Positions 1-9,202 of a stretch of DNA of 64,000 bases are shown here, one piece after another (the stretch's first letter is position 1; each line of letters begins with the position of its first letter). The translations under genes and the position numbers were made by a program. The DNA is from Ammoniphilus oxalaticus (GTDB taxonomy: Bacteria > Bacillota > Bacilli > Aneurinibacillales > RAOX-1): assembly GCF_003609605.1 (NCBI RefSeq), contig NZ_MCHY01000001.1, positions 62,001 through 126,000 on the forward strand. The letters run 5' to 3'. The notes beneath the pieces were generated by a model. It searched no databases. It had not been told where the DNA came from and saw nothing but the letters and a program-made list of their open reading frames with translations.

Positions 1-383
1 GCAATCGCCAAGTAAAAGGCCCGATTTTGGGGAATGTCTTTTTCGGACTCTCGTTGCTCTACAACTTCTCTCAACTTCTCATAGTGTTCCGCTTCAGTAA
101 GATTAACTTGGGCATAATTCAAATGGGCGCAAAAAGAATTCCATTGCTGTTCATCATGCGCTTGATACCCGCCAAACTCTTTTAGCGCCTGTAACACAAA
201 TTCCCGAAAAGTTTCTTGTGAAAAATCTCGACGAGCGACGCCGATGATTGCAAACGAGGGTGGCAGCATCTCGCGCTTAAACAGATTAAACAGGGCGGGA
301 AACAATTTTCGCCTCGATAGATCGCCTGTTGCCCCAAATAAAATAATTGTTGCGGGGTCTAGCTTTAAGGTTTGTAGTCGCAT
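1..383 (-). CDS. zwf: Glucose-6-phosphate 1-dehydrogenase, N-terminal part
   Basis: First enzyme of the oxidative pentose phosphate pathway; oxidises glucose-6-phosphate to 6-phosphogluconolactone with NADP reduction in the cytoplasm. Reading the minus strand from the ATG at 383 gives about 127 codons that run off the window edge. The nucleotide-binding motif IFGATGDLSRRKLFPALF-like segment (here FGATGDLSRRKLFPALF) lies near residues 17-33, and a GVARRDFS segment and a PQNRAFYLAI segment near the break match the family. A GGAGGA ribosome site sits seven bases before the ATG. The catalytic part lies outside the window. Transcribed divergently from the folC-like gene. Confidence 0.93.
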   Translation of the reverse strand, partial: MRLQTLKLDPATIILFGATGDLSRRKLFPALFNLFKREMLPPSFAIIGVARRDFSQETFREFVLQALKEFGGYQAHDEQQWNSFCAHLNYAQVNLTEAEHYEKLREVVEQRESEKDIPQNRAFYLAI

Positions 384-502
384 AGTTCATTCCTCCGTTA
401 CCAATAGATCTTCTTATTTATTATTCCAACCGCTCTCGTTTTATATCAACTAAATACGTTATAATGAAAGGAAAATGAAGAAGGAACGAGTGGACGATTC
501 GA

Positions 503-1828
503 TTGAAAACTAAGTTGCAAACGTATGTAGATGCAGAAAATTTTATGTACGAATCTTTTTTACGGGCCCAAGCTTATATTCCAAAAGCGGATGATTCGGT
601 CACGCGTGATCCCAAACGAGCCAGATGGTTATTAGATCAACTAGGCAAGCCCGATCAAGGTATAAAAACAGTGTTGGTTGCGGGCAGTAAAGGGAAAGGA
701 TCGACATCCCATCTCATTTCTATTTTATTGCGTGGCTTAGGATACCGAGTGGGGTTGTTTACTTCACCGCATCTGATCCAGTTTACGGAACGAATTCAAG
801 TGAACGGGCAGCAGATTAGCGAGCTAGATTTTTTGCGCCTCACAAGAAAGATCGAGCCATATGTAAATGAGCTAGAAACGAAACTCGAGCGCGTCGCTTA
901 TCAAGGACCGATCGGTTTGGCGTTGAGTGTTGCTTGGCTTTACTTTAAGGAACAGCAAATTGATTTTGCTGTGATTGAGGCCGGTCGCGGCGGTAGATTT
1001 GACGAAGCGAATGTTGTTTCAAATCAGTGGGCCGCGCTTAGTTCACTGTTCCCGGAACACCTTGATACGTTAGGACCAACCATTGAGGACATCATATGGC
1101 ATAAACTGGGCATTGTCAAAGGGGAAACGACGACGGTGATCGTTAATCATCAACAACACGCGATTCTTGAAACGTTGCGCTCAGAGCTTAGTCATATAAA
1201 GGATCTGCGTGTCTATGGTGAACAATTTCAGGCTGACTCTATTCAACTAGATCGGAGCGGAATTACTTTTCAGCTACGGACTGAACGAGCGGATTATGGC
1301 CGACTCCACCTCCCGTTGTTAGGCGCTTTCCAGGCAAATAACGCCGCGACTGCTGTTGCCTGTTGCGAATCGATCATCGGTGATCGTTTCCCCGAACAAC
1401 TACTGCGTGATACGTTAGCGCAAGCTCGCTGGCCAGGCAGATGTGAACTGCTCAGTCAAAATCCGACCGTGATTGCGGATGGAGCGATCAACGCCGTTTC
1501 CGCGCTGTACATTCAAGAGTTGGTGGAAACAATCGGTTTTCAAAAAGTGATTTCGATTGTGGGCGTTCCTGTCGATAAAGATTATGAGGGCGTAATTCGA
1601 GTTGTTAGCGGCTTTTCGGAACAAGTGATTATCTCCACGCCCGATTTATCGCACAAATCATTTTCGGCGGAGGCGTTCATTTTTGCAAAAAAGATGAATC
1701 GATCTTCTCGAGAAATTACTCCTTTAGACAAGGCTTTAGAATTCGCGAAACAACAACCTGGCGTCGATTTAATTTTAATTGTTGGCACACAAACATTCAT
1801 TGGCAACGCAAAGCGACTATACCGCTAG
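503..1828 (+). CDS. folC: Folylpolyglutamate synthase / dihydrofolate synthase family (Mur ligase type)
   Basis: Predicted cytoplasmic ATP-dependent ligase that adds glutamate to folates (or makes dihydrofolate from dihydropteroate). The 441-residue product has the Mur-ligase/FolC P-loop GSKGKGST near residue 62, the folate-loop FTSPHLIQFTERIQVNG right after it, an EAGRGGRFDEAN segment near 165 and a C-terminal ligase domain with TVIADGAIN. Length fits FolC. The TTG at 503 is the first start in frame; its upstream ribosome site is weak (AAGGAAC, about 17 bases away), so the exact start is uncertain. Sequence is somewhat divergent from housekeeping FolC (EAGRGGRFDEAN rather than the usual VGLGGRLDATN), so it may be a paralogue. 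Confidence 0.78.
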   Translation: MKTKLQTYVDAENFMYESFLRAQAYIPKADDSVTRDPKRARWLLDQLGKPDQGIKTVLVAGSKGKGSTSHLISILLRGLGYRVGLFTSPHLIQFTERIQVNGQQISELDFLRLTRKIEPYVNELETKLERVAYQGPIGLALSVAWLYFKEQQIDFAVIEAGRGGRFDEANVVSNQWAALSSLFPEHLDTLGPTIEDIIWHKLGIVKGETTTVIVNHQQHAILETLRSELSHIKDLRVYGEQFQADSIQLDRSGITFQLRTERADYGRLHLPLLGAFQANNAATAVACCESIIGDRFPEQLLRDTLAQARWPGRCELLSQNPTVIADGAINAVSALYIQELVETIGFQKVISIVGVPVDKDYEGVIRVVSGFSEQVIISTPDLSHKSFSAEAFIFAKKMNRSSREITPLDKALEFAKQQPGVDLILIVGTQTFIGNAKRLYR

Positions 1829-1921
1829 AACTCATTGTTTGTAAGGACAAGCTGGCTTTTCTAGGCTAGATTCGGTATGATAAAAAAATGATGGATATAG
1901 TAAAAAGAGGTGTGTGAGAAA

Positions 1922-3850
1922 ATGTCAGTGGTACAGGTCAAATTAAAGGACGGAAGTGTCCGCGAAGTTGAATCAGGCATCAATCTGCGTGACCTTGCAG
2001 GACAAATTTCCTCAAGATTAAAAAGGGATTCGGTTGTCGGCAGCGTCAACGGGGAGTTGACTGAGTTGACGACGCCGATCATGGAAGACTGCGCGATCGA
2101 ATTGTTCACAACAGAGGATGAGGCGGGAATGGAAGTTTTACGTCACTCCACAGCTCATCTGATGGCTCAAGCGATTCAACGACTGTGGCCTGATGTGAAA
2201 TTGGCGATCGGACCGGTCATTCAAGATGGTTTTTATTATGATATGGCGGGACGTACGTTTTCCTCAGATGAGTTTGAACAGATTGAGCAAGAGATGGCTA
2301 AGATCGTTAAGGAAAATGTGAAGATTGAGCGTCAAGAAATTAGTCGGGATGAAGCGCTTGCTTTTTTTAAAGAGCGCGACGATAAATATAAAGTTGAAAT
2401 TATTGAAGATCTACCAGATGAAGAGACGTTAACCCTTTATACACAAGGCGAATTTACGGATCTTTGCCGTGGACCGCACGTTCCTTCCACAGGGTATTTG
2501 AAAGTGTTTAAATTAATGTCTTTATCCGCCGCTTATTGGCGTGGGGACGCTAAGAATGATTCGTTAACGCGAATCTATGGAACCGCTTGGACGAAAAAGA
2601 AAGACCTGAATGATTATTTGGAGCGACTTGAAGAAGCGCGCCGTCGCGATCACCGTCGCATCGGACGTGAGATGAAAATTTTTGCGAATGCGCCAGAAGT
2701 GGGCGCTGGTTTTCCGCTTTGGTTGCCAAACGGGGCAAAAATCCGCAGAACGTTGGAGCGCTACATTGTTGATTTAGAAGAGAGCTTAGGCTATCACCAT
2801 GTTTATACGCCTGTTTTAGCCAACGCCGATTTGTATCGGATTTCGGGACATTGGGATCATTATCAGGAAGACATGTTCCCGCCAATGGAGTTGGACAATG
2901 AACAGTTTGTGCTGCGACCAATGAACTGCCCGCATCATATGATGGTTTATAAACAAGACAAACACAGTTACCGCGATCTGCCGATTCGAATTGCCGAATT
3001 AGGAATGATGCACCGATATGAAGCGTCTGGGGCCGTGTCTGGGTTGCAACGGGTGCGAGCGATGACGTTAAATGACGCGCACATATTCTGTCGTCCAGAT
3101 CAAATCCAAGAGGAATTTAGCCGCGCGGTTGAATTGATCGAACGGGCCTATAAAGATTTGAATATTACCGATTATTGGTTCCGATTATCGTATCGCGATC
3201 CAGAAGATAAAGAGAAATATGTGCAAAATGACGAGCTATGGGAACTGGCTCAAAAAATGTTGAAAGACGCGATGGATACGATGGGGTTACCGTATAAGGA
3301 AGTGGAAGGAGAAGCAGCTTTCTACGGTCCGAAATTGGACGTGCAGGTGAAGACAGCGATCGGTCATGATGAAACACTATCGACGGTTCAACTGGATTTC
3401 TTATTGCCAGAACGGTTTGAGCTCGAGTATATTGGCGAAGATGACCGCCCGCATCGTCCTGTTGTTATTCACCGTGGAATTTTATCAACGATGGAACGGT
3501 TAACCGCCTACTTAATTGAAGTGTATGAAGGGCGCTTCCCGGTTTGGTTGGCGCCGGCGCAAGTGAAAGTGTTGACGATCACGAGCGATGTTGATGCGTA
3601 TGCCGCGGAAGTCGTTCAACAGTTAAAGCGTGTCGGGATTCGCGTTGAATTGGATGATCGGAATGAAAAAATTGGTTACAAGATTCGCCAAGCTCAGCTA
3701 GAAAAAGTTCCGTATATGGCCGTGATTGGTCGAGCGGAAGCGGAGAATGGTCAAGTTGCCGTTCGTAAGCGGGGCGAAGGGGATCAAGGAGCGTTAGCCA
3801 CGCAGGATTTTGTGAATCAGGTTCTCGATGCTATCGACTCCAAACAGTAA
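1922..3850 (+). CDS. thrS: Threonine-tRNA ligase
   Basis: Cytoplasmic class II aminoacyl-tRNA synthetase that charges tRNA-Thr. The 642-residue product shows the full ThrRS order: N-terminal TGS domain, the editing domain with [17 protein letters not shown] (about 75-90) and the HxxxH zinc-like editing motif, class II motif 2 around [16 protein letters not shown] and [11 protein letters not shown], motif 3 with [10 protein letters not shown], and a C-terminal anticodon-binding domain ([14 protein letters not shown]). I place the start at the ATG at 1922, nine bases after AAGAGGTG; a GTG at 1910 is in frame but overlaps that ribosome site. No T-box leader fits in the 80-base upstream gap. Followed directly by a terminator. 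Confidence 0.96.
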   Translation: MSVVQVKLKDGSVREVESGINLRDLAGQISSRLKRDSVVGSVNGELTELTTPIMEDCAIELFTTEDEAGMEVLRHSTAHLMAQAIQRLWPDVKLAIGPVIQDGFYYDMAGRTFSSDEFEQIEQEMAKIVKENVKIERQEISRDEALAFFKERDDKYKVEIIEDLPDEETLTLYTQGEFTDLCRGPHVPSTGYLKVFKLMSLSAAYWRGDAKNDSLTRIYGTAWTKKKDLNDYLERLEEARRRDHRRIGREMKIFANAPEVGAGFPLWLPNGAKIRRTLERYIVDLEESLGYHHVYTPVLANADLYRISGHWDHYQEDMFPPMELDNEQFVLRPMNCPHHMMVYKQDKHSYRDLPIRIAELGMMHRYEASGAVSGLQRVRAMTLNDAHIFCRPDQIQEEFSRAVELIERAYKDLNITDYWFRLSYRDPEDKEKYVQNDELWELAQKMLKDAMDTMGLPYKEVEGEAAFYGPKLDVQVKTAIGHDETLSTVQLDFLLPERFELEYIGEDDRPHRPVVIHRGILSTMERLTAYLIEVYEGRFPVWLAPAQVKVLTITSDVDAYAAEVVQQLKRVGIRVELDDRNEKIGYKIRQAQLEKVPYMAVIGRAEAENGQVAVRKRGEGDQGALATQDFVNQVLDAIDSKQ

Positions 3851-3875
3851 AAAGCGCCATTTGGCGCTTTTTTTA
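3849..3875 (+). terminator. Rho-independent terminator after thrS
   Basis: AAAAAGCGCC, a four-base loop and GGCGCTTTTTTT form a perfect stem with a T-run starting at the thrS stop codon. Confidence 0.9.
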
Positions 3876-4005
3876 CTAGCAGCTTAGGAAAGCAGTCACT
3901 GAGTAGCGTCATCTTTTTCTTAGGGATTGGATTGTGGATTGAAGCATGTTTTACGCCTGATTTTGAGTTGAGTTGTAACATTTTTAGCGGGGAGGTTCCG
4001 ATCGA

Positions 4006-5598
4006 TTGGAACATTTAGATACAAAAAGGAAGATTGCGATCATGCTCTCCGTCATGTCTGTGATGCTGTTTGCCGCATTAAACATGACGATTGTCGGAAC
4101 GTCTTTGCCTAAGATTATTGCGGACATCGGTGGAATGGAGTACTTTAACTGGGTTTTTATGATTTATATGCTGACCTCGAGCATTACCGCAATTCTAGTC
4201 GGAAAATTATCTGATATCTATGGCAGGAAAGTGTTCATCTTGATTGGAATCTGGGTTTTTATTGTGGGTCAGTTGTTATGCGGTTTCTCCACGTCAATCT
4301 TTCAACTAATTTTGTTTCGGGGACTGGCGGGATTCGGCGGGGGGATGATTATGTCCACTTCCTTTGCAACGGTAGGTGATTTGTTTTCCGCTCGAGAACG
4401 AGGACGTTGGCAAGGTTTTATGGGGAGTGTGTTTGGCTTGTCTAGCTTGTTTGGACCGACTCTTGGCGGATATATCGTCGATAACATGGATTGGTCCTGG
4501 GTGTTTTGGATTTTTCTCCCGGTGGGTTTGATTGCCTTTATTTTAATCTTCAAGCTGTATCCGAAAGCGGACAAAAAAGCGAAGGAAAAAATCGATTATT
4601 TCGGTTCAATCTTGTTGTCGATCTTAATCTTAAGTTTGTTGCTCGGCTTTAGCTGGGCGGGGACGGTCTACGCGTGGACTTCATGGCCGATTATTGGTTT
4701 GTTTAGCCTCACACTAATCTGCTTAGGCGGGTTTATTTATGTTCAAAATAAAGTGGAGAGCCCGGTTGTGCCGCTGCATTTGTTCAAAAATAGTGTAGTG
4801 TCCGTCTCTAACGTTGTCTTGTTTTTGTCTGGGATGGGAATGTTTGGGTTGATCATGTTTGTGCCATTTTATGTGCAGGGTGTGCTCGGTAAATCAGCGA
4901 CGACATCGGGTTTGGTGGAAATGGTGATGACGCTGTCGATGGTGACGGTCAGCGCTGCTTCAGGTCAATGGATTACAAAAACAGGAAAATATAAAAATCT
5001 GGCTTTAATCGGATTTGTAATTATGGCGACAGGGATTTTTCTAAATGCAAGATTGACGCCGCAGGCGGATTTGATTGAGATCATTATAAACCTTGTAATT
5101 AGCGGAATTGGTTTAGGAATGACGATGCCAATTTTCACATTAACGGTTCAAAATGCGGTGGAACATAAATATCTTGGCGTCGTGACGGCGACGGGACAGT
5201 TGTTTAGACAAATTGGCGGAACGGTTGGAGTAGCGATCATGGGCTTCATTATGAGCTCAAAAATGGCTGAACGGTTACAAGGGAGTTCGCTCCCGCTACT
5301 GCCTGAGCAACATGCGCTTGGCGGCGAGGAATTGTTAAATCCGCAGTTGTTGATGAGTACCGAGGCGTTGCAAGGGATACATGCGGGACTTCCCGCTGAC
5401 GCTCAACCCCATTTTGAGCAATTTATTGTCGTTTTACGGGAGGCGCTGAATCATTCGTTGACGCAAGTTTTTCTGTTCACAGGGGTGATCGTGATGCTCT
5501 CTTTTGTCGCTACTCTCTTGCTAAAAGAGATTCCGCTGCGGACTTCGAATGAAATGAAACCAGCGTTGGACCCTAATCAGGAGGAAGTTTCCTCCTGA
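4006..5598 (+). CDS. MFS multidrug efflux transporter, DHA2 (14-TM) family
   Basis: Predicted proton-driven drug exporter of the EmrB/QacA type in the cytoplasmic membrane. The 530-residue product starts with a hydrophobic helix carrying the family-typical LNMTIVGTSLPKI segment, then motif A GKLSDIYGRK near residue 65, and motif C-like GLSSLFGPTLGGYIVD near 145-160; some 14 hydrophobic segments follow, which with the length points to DHA2 rather than the 12-TM families. The TTG start at 4006 is ten bases after GGGGAGGT. It stands alone between two terminator-like structures; substrate cannot be inferred. Confidence 0.9.
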   Translation: MEHLDTKRKIAIMLSVMSVMLFAALNMTIVGTSLPKIIADIGGMEYFNWVFMIYMLTSSITAILVGKLSDIYGRKVFILIGIWVFIVGQLLCGFSTSIFQLILFRGLAGFGGGMIMSTSFATVGDLFSARERGRWQGFMGSVFGLSSLFGPTLGGYIVDNMDWSWVFWIFLPVGLIAFILIFKLYPKADKKAKEKIDYFGSILLSILILSLLLGFSWAGTVYAWTSWPIIGLFSLTLICLGGFIYVQNKVESPVVPLHLFKNSVVSVSNVVLFLSGMGMFGLIMFVPFYVQGVLGKSATTSGLVEMVMTLSMVTVSAASGQWITKTGKYKNLALIGFVIMATGIFLNARLTPQADLIEIIINLVISGIGLGMTMPIFTLTVQNAVEHKYLGVVTATGQLFRQIGGTVGVAIMGFIMSSKMAERLQGSSLPLLPEQHALGGEELLNPQLLMSTEALQGIHAGLPADAQPHFEQFIVVLREALNHSLTQVFLFTGVIVMLSFVATLLLKEIPLRTSNEMKPALDPNQEEVSS

Positions 5599-5600
5599 TT
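5575..5600 (+). terminator. Perfect hairpin across the MFS stop codon
   Basis: AATCAGGAGGAA and TTCCTCCTGATT are exact complements with a two-base loop, and the TGA of the MFS gene lies in the 3' arm. No T-run follows, so it may act as an RNA stability element or weak terminator rather than a classic terminator. Confidence 0.5.
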
Positions 5601-5695
5601 TAAAACGTGTCAAAGGGAGTTTCGCGGTGGACGTAGAGCTTACTAAATCGGTATAATAGAATTATTGTTATGTAGAGAGAAAGGGGCTTTTCAAG

Positions 5696-6415
5696 TTGTC
5701 CTATCTGCCGTCCAAAGATAAAAAAGAATCGTATGTTAGAGAGCTGTTTAATAATATATCAAAAGGGTACGATCGCACGAATCGAATGATGAGCCTTGGT
5801 CGCGATGAAAAGTGGCGGAGGACAGTTGTCAAACGCGCGCGTGTGAAACCCGGCCAGCATGTGTTGGATGTTTGTTGCGGCACAGCAAAACTATCGATGC
5901 AGTTGGCGATGGCGGTCGGCTCGCAAGGAAAAGTAACAGGCCTCGATTTTTCAGAAAAGATGATCGAAATTGGCTTGGAAAATATCGTTGATCACCCTCA
6001 ACGGGGGCAGATTGAGTTGATGCAAGGCAATGCGATGGATTTGCCGTTTGAGGACGAGCAATTCGATGCGGTAACGGTTGCCTGGGGATTACGAAATGTG
6101 CCTGAATTGGAAGTCGCCTTGCGTGAGATGATCCGAGTCCTGAAGCCAGGCGGAAAGCTGGTCTCGTTAGACATGTCAAAACCGACCGCACCTGTCTTTA
6201 AACAAGCATATTGGGTATATTTCGAAAAGATCGTACCGATTATGGGCCAAGTCGGAGCTGGCAAGAGCGACGCGTATCGTTATTTCTATGAATCAGCGAA
6301 ACATTTTCCTGATGCCCCTAAATTGACCCAGTTGTTTGCGGAAAATGGTTTGAGAGACGCAAGATATACGAATTTGATGGGTGGAACACTAGCGATTGTA
6401 GAGGGAAGAAAATAA
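5696..6415 (+). CDS. menG: Demethylmenaquinone methyltransferase
   Basis: SAM-dependent C-methyltransferase for the last step of menaquinone synthesis (UbiE/MenG/MenH family, also called ubiE). The 239-residue product has the UbiE N-terminal signature (FNNISKGYDRTNRMMSLGRD at about 18-37), SAM motif I DVCCGTAKLSM near 60, the second UbiE signature around RNVPELEVALREMIRVLKPGG (about 138-158), and ends with LTQLF...LMGGTLAIVEGRK as in Bacillus homologues. TTG start with a GAGAAAGGGG ribosome site ten bases upstream. Single gene followed by a terminator. Confidence 0.95.
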   Translation: MSYLPSKDKKESYVRELFNNISKGYDRTNRMMSLGRDEKWRRTVVKRARVKPGQHVLDVCCGTAKLSMQLAMAVGSQGKVTGLDFSEKMIEIGLENIVDHPQRGQIELMQGNAMDLPFEDEQFDAVTVAWGLRNVPELEVALREMIRVLKPGGKLVSLDMSKPTAPVFKQAYWVYFEKIVPIMGQVGAGKSDAYRYFYESAKHFPDAPKLTQLFAENGLRDARYTNLMGGTLAIVEGRK

Positions 6416-6491
6416 TAGTATTTGAAAAAAGGATAATATGAGCCGAGGTGGTTCGATGATTGCTTTATCACTTGGGGGATAAAGTTTAAAT

Positions 6492-6518
6492 AGGCCGATG
6501 AATCGGCTTATTTTTTTG
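6492..6518 (+). terminator. Terminator after menG
   Basis: GCCGA, loop TGAA, TCGGC followed by TTATTTTTTT. A 14-codon frame (6438-6482) lies between menG and this hairpin but has no independent support. Confidence 0.8.
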
Positions 6519-6591
6519 CAATTTTATGGTTATTAGTGACATTTGCCTAGTGATTTGAATACGCTGATTGGGGAGAGGGAGGAGATGACGA

Positions 6592-6903
6592 ATGGGTAAC
6601 AAAAACGCGCGAGCGGAGGAGTCCGTTTGTGTAGATGACATCGCCCAGGTTTGTGAGCAACTACGCGCTGAGATCAGAACGACGCAACGGGCGATGATTG
6701 ATTTGATGTTGTATCTGGATACACATCCGCTCGATCACTCCGCTCGTCAACAATATACCGCTTGGCAATCTCATTGGGCGGGGTTAAAACAAAAATATGA
6801 ACAATCTTGTGGACCATTGGGTTGGTATGGACCGCGTTGGTGGGAGCGGGCGTTAGGTTACGGATACGATCCGTTAGATGATTGTTTCGAAAATCGGCCT
6901 TAA
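6592..6903 (+). CDS. cotJB: Spore coat protein CotJB
   Basis: Small protein of the inner spore coat complex encoded with CotJC. The 103-residue product is a little longer than Bacillus CotJB (about 87) and has its features: helical N-terminal half (QLRAEIRTTQRAMIDLMLYLDTHPLD), an aromatic GPLGWYGPRWWERALGYG segment and the Pro/Asp-rich tail YDPLDDCFENRP. ATG start after GGGAGGAG. In Bacillus the operon is cotJA-cotJB-cotJC and is transcribed in the mother cell (known of the family); no cotJA is visible upstream here. Confidence 0.88.
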   Translation: MGNKNARAEESVCVDDIAQVCEQLRAEIRTTQRAMIDLMLYLDTHPLDHSARQQYTAWQSHWAGLKQKYEQSCGPLGWYGPRWWERALGYGYDPLDDCFENRP

Positions 6904-6928
6904 TCTATATAGAAAGGAGTTGGCAGCC

Positions 6929-7483
6929 TTGTGGATTTATGAAGCAAATCTATTGTGTGATGTGGAGGTTACTTATCCCGATCCGCGGCTAGCCCAGTTG
7001 TTGATGGCGCAATATGGGGGACCAAATGGGGCGATGGCCGCCGCGATGCAATATTTGAATCAACGTTTTACGATGGAAAACAAGCGAGTCCGACAATTGT
7101 TGGTCGATATCGGCACGGAAAAACTGGGTCACTTGGAAATGATCGGCGTCATGATCCGTAAGCTATTGAAGGGACTCTCACCGAAACAGGCACGCGAGTC
7201 GGGAATCGCCCAGCATTATGTCGAACATAGAAATGGACTTTTTTATGTAAATCCGAGCGGAAACACGTGGACCGCTGATTATCTGCAACATGTTGGCGAA
7301 CCCATCGCCGACATCATGTCCAACCTCGCCCTCGAAGCGCGATCAAGAACCATTTACGAAAATCTTATTACGTTGACAGAAGATCCGTGTGTTCAAGACA
7401 CGCTCCGCTTTTTACGTGAACGTAGCTTAGTCCATGCTGCCCGCTTCCAAGAAGCCCTCTTTATTTTGGGAGAAGGAACATAA
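6929..7483 (+). CDS. cotJC: Spore coat protein CotJC (manganese-catalase-like)
   Basis: Ferritin-like four-helix protein of the spore coat, related to manganese catalases. The 184-residue product carries the metal-ligand pattern LLVDIGTEKLGHLEMIG (about 52-68; E and H ligands) and a second EARSRTIYENLI helix near 130-142. I place the start at the TTG at 6929, which gives MWIYEANLL as in known CotJC, six to eight bases after AAAGGAGT; a longer frame from 6878 overlaps cotJB and lacks a ribosome site. Downstream of cotJB by 25 bases, so one operon. Confidence 0.93.
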   Translation: MWIYEANLLCDVEVTYPDPRLAQLLMAQYGGPNGAMAAAMQYLNQRFTMENKRVRQLLVDIGTEKLGHLEMIGVMIRKLLKGLSPKQARESGIAQHYVEHRNGLFYVNPSGNTWTADYLQHVGEPIADIMSNLALEARSRTIYENLITLTEDPCVQDTLRFLRERSLVHAARFQEALFILGEGT

Positions 7484-7840
7484 ATTAAGGCGCCTGATCG
7501 TGGAAATCACGGGAACTCGAGCTTGGCGCTCGAAAATTTTGAGCCAGGTCGTGAAATGTGGGCCGAGAGGACGAGGATTTGCGTTGGGTCGGAGCAAATC
7601 GGGGAAGTTTGAGTCCAAAGCTCGGAAATACCGCGCTAAATCGTGGAATTCGGGTAGGCAGGTGGAGCGGCCGATCTGAAGATCGCGCGCAGGTCACAAA
7701 AATGTACCGCTAGGTCCCAAAATTCGGTCCCAGATTCCAAAAAGTCGTGGTTAGGTTCCAAAATCGCAGCTCCTGCTCCCTTTGTCGGAATGATTTCAAA
7801 TAAGAAGCCAAGCCGCGCAGCGCGGCGGGCGAGTACACGT
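7484..7840. repeat. Non-coding stretch with degenerate short repeats
   Basis: No supportable gene. Similar words recur: ATCGTGGAAATCACGG, GGTCGTGAAATGTGG, AAATCGTGGAATTCGG, AGGTCACAAAAATG, AGGTCCCAAAATTCGG, AGGTTCCAAAATCG. They look like decayed direct repeats about 20-50 bases apart. The open frames across it on both strands have no ribosome sites and no recognisable domains. Confidence 0.4.
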
Positions 7841-7878
7841 AAAAAAGCAGGCGGAGGAAAATTCCTCGCCTGCTTTTG
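7841..7878 (-). terminator. Terminator of the ABC binding-protein gene
   Basis: AAAAAAGCAGGCG-GAGGAA and TTCCTCGCCTGCTTTT are complementary apart from one bulge and are flanked by A/T runs on both sides, so it can stop transcription from either direction. Confidence 0.85.
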
Positions 7879-7882
7879 ATAT

Positions 7883-8911
7883 TTATTCGATGATTTCGAC
7901 GGCTTCATCTAATAATTTTTGCGGGATGGTTACGCCAAAGCGCTCCGCCGCTTTTTTATTGATTGTGAGGCCAAGATTTTTTTGTGTTTCAATTGCCATC
8001 TCAGCAGGCTCTGCTTCCCCTTTTAAAATGCGGATCGCCATTTCGCCTGTTTGCTTGCCTAGTTCATAGTAGTCAAGTCCGTATGTGATCAAAGCTCCAT
8101 TTTTAACGGATTCGGATTCTCCCGCAATGACGGGAACTTTCGCTTGTTCAGCGACCATCAACACGGATTCAATCGCGGCAACGACTTTATTATCAGTTGG
8201 CACATAGAATGCGTCTACTTTTGGCATAGATTCTGCCGCTTGTTTTACTTCCGAGCTGTTTGAGATCGTTCGTTCTACAATTTCAAAACCAAGTTCCTGC
8301 GCATATTCTTTCGCTAGATTCACTTGTAAAATCGAGTTGTCTTCCCCTGAGTTATAAATAATACCAACTGTCTTCGCATCAGGTACAATATCCTTTATAA
8401 GAGTCAACTGTTCCTTGATCGGATTCATGTCGGATGTTCCTGTCACGTTTGCTCCAGGCTTGTCCATTGATGCTACTAGCTTCGCGTCAACAGGATCAGT
8501 AACCGCTGTAATTAAGATCGGAATCTCCTGCGTTGCTTGCGCGGCCGATTGCGCGGATGGAGTAGCAATTGCCAAAATTAGATCCACCTTATCGCCAACT
8601 AACTGTTGGGCAATCGTTGTCGCGTTATTGATATCCCCTTGCGCGTTTTGATAGTTATACTTGACTTGCTCGTCTGTTTTGTATCCATTTTCGGCTAGGG
8701 CATCCATAAAGCCTTTTCTCGCCGCGTCTAAAGCAGCGTGCTCTTCAATTTGAATGACACCGACGTTAACTTGTTGTTCACCAGCTTGTTGATCTTGATC
8801 GCCTTGATCCGCATTGTCGGAAGGTTGGTTGGTCCCGCCGCATGCGGCTAAGGATAGCGCCAGCGTTGTCCCGATTAAGCCGAGCATCCACTTTTTTACT
8901 CTCTTTTTCAT
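7883..8911 (-). CDS. ABC transporter substrate-binding lipoprotein (TrpX-type, ABC_sub_bind family)
   Basis: Lipid-anchored extracellular binding protein of an ABC importer. The 342-residue product has a signal peptide with lipobox LSLAACGG (Cys about 24), an acidic/Gln-rich linker, then the two-lobed PF04392-type domain: VNVGVIQIEEHAALDAARKG, LILAIATPSAQSAAQ, VTGTSDMNPIKEQL, VGIIYNSGEDNS, and ITYGLDYYELGKQTGEMA. The family in Gram-positives is often linked to tryptophan/tyrosine uptake; substrate here is inferred only. GAGGAGG ribosome site. It has no permease or ATPase beside it; a matching pair lies at 19691-21419. Confidence 0.88.
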   Translation of the reverse strand: MKKRVKKWMLGLIGTTLALSLAACGGTNQPSDNADQGDQDQQAGEQQVNVGVIQIEEHAALDAARKGFMDALAENGYKTDEQVKYNYQNAQGDINNATTIAQQLVGDKVDLILAIATPSAQSAAQATQEIPILITAVTDPVDAKLVASMDKPGANVTGTSDMNPIKEQLTLIKDIVPDAKTVGIIYNSGEDNSILQVNLAKEYAQELGFEIVERTISNSSEVKQAAESMPKVDAFYVPTDNKVVAAIESVLMVAEQAKVPVIAGESESVKNGALITYGLDYYELGKQTGEMAIRILKGEAEPAEMAIETQKNLGLTINKKAAERFGVTIPQKLLDEAVEIIE

Positions 8912-9156
8912 GTGAAGATCCTCCTCAATTCATTTCGCGTATTCAATAAATGCCAGCGCTTTATTTAGTGCTGCGCTAAAAAAGCATACTTATAAAGTAT
9001 CAGAAAATTGAAATTTGCACAATGCTAAATTGATTTTTATCGAAGTTATTGTCAAATTGTGTCGATAAAAGGCGTCACACGCCCTTTGCATAGGGCTATA
9101 GTCTCTGGTGAAAGTTAAAGCGCGAAGCGTCGAGTTTCATGCTTCTAAAACGGTTC

Positions 9157-9165
9157 TGGTATAAT
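9157..9165 (+). promoter_or_regulatory. Extended -10 promoter of the Crp/Fnr gene
   Basis: TGGTATAAT matches an extended -10 (TGnTATAAT) 38 bases before the start codon; the -35 region is weak. Confidence 0.55.
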
Positions 9166-9202
9166 GCCATAAGCAGGTGAAATAAAGGGAGTGAAATAGA
9201 GA

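Noticed and set aside
1829-1921. T-box leader before thrS
   Set aside because: Only about 90 bases separate folC and thrS; no stem, T-box sequence or terminator fits.
7434-7679. 81-codon plus-strand gene overlapping the end of cotJC
   Set aside because: No ribosome site, odd composition, runs into degenerate repeats.
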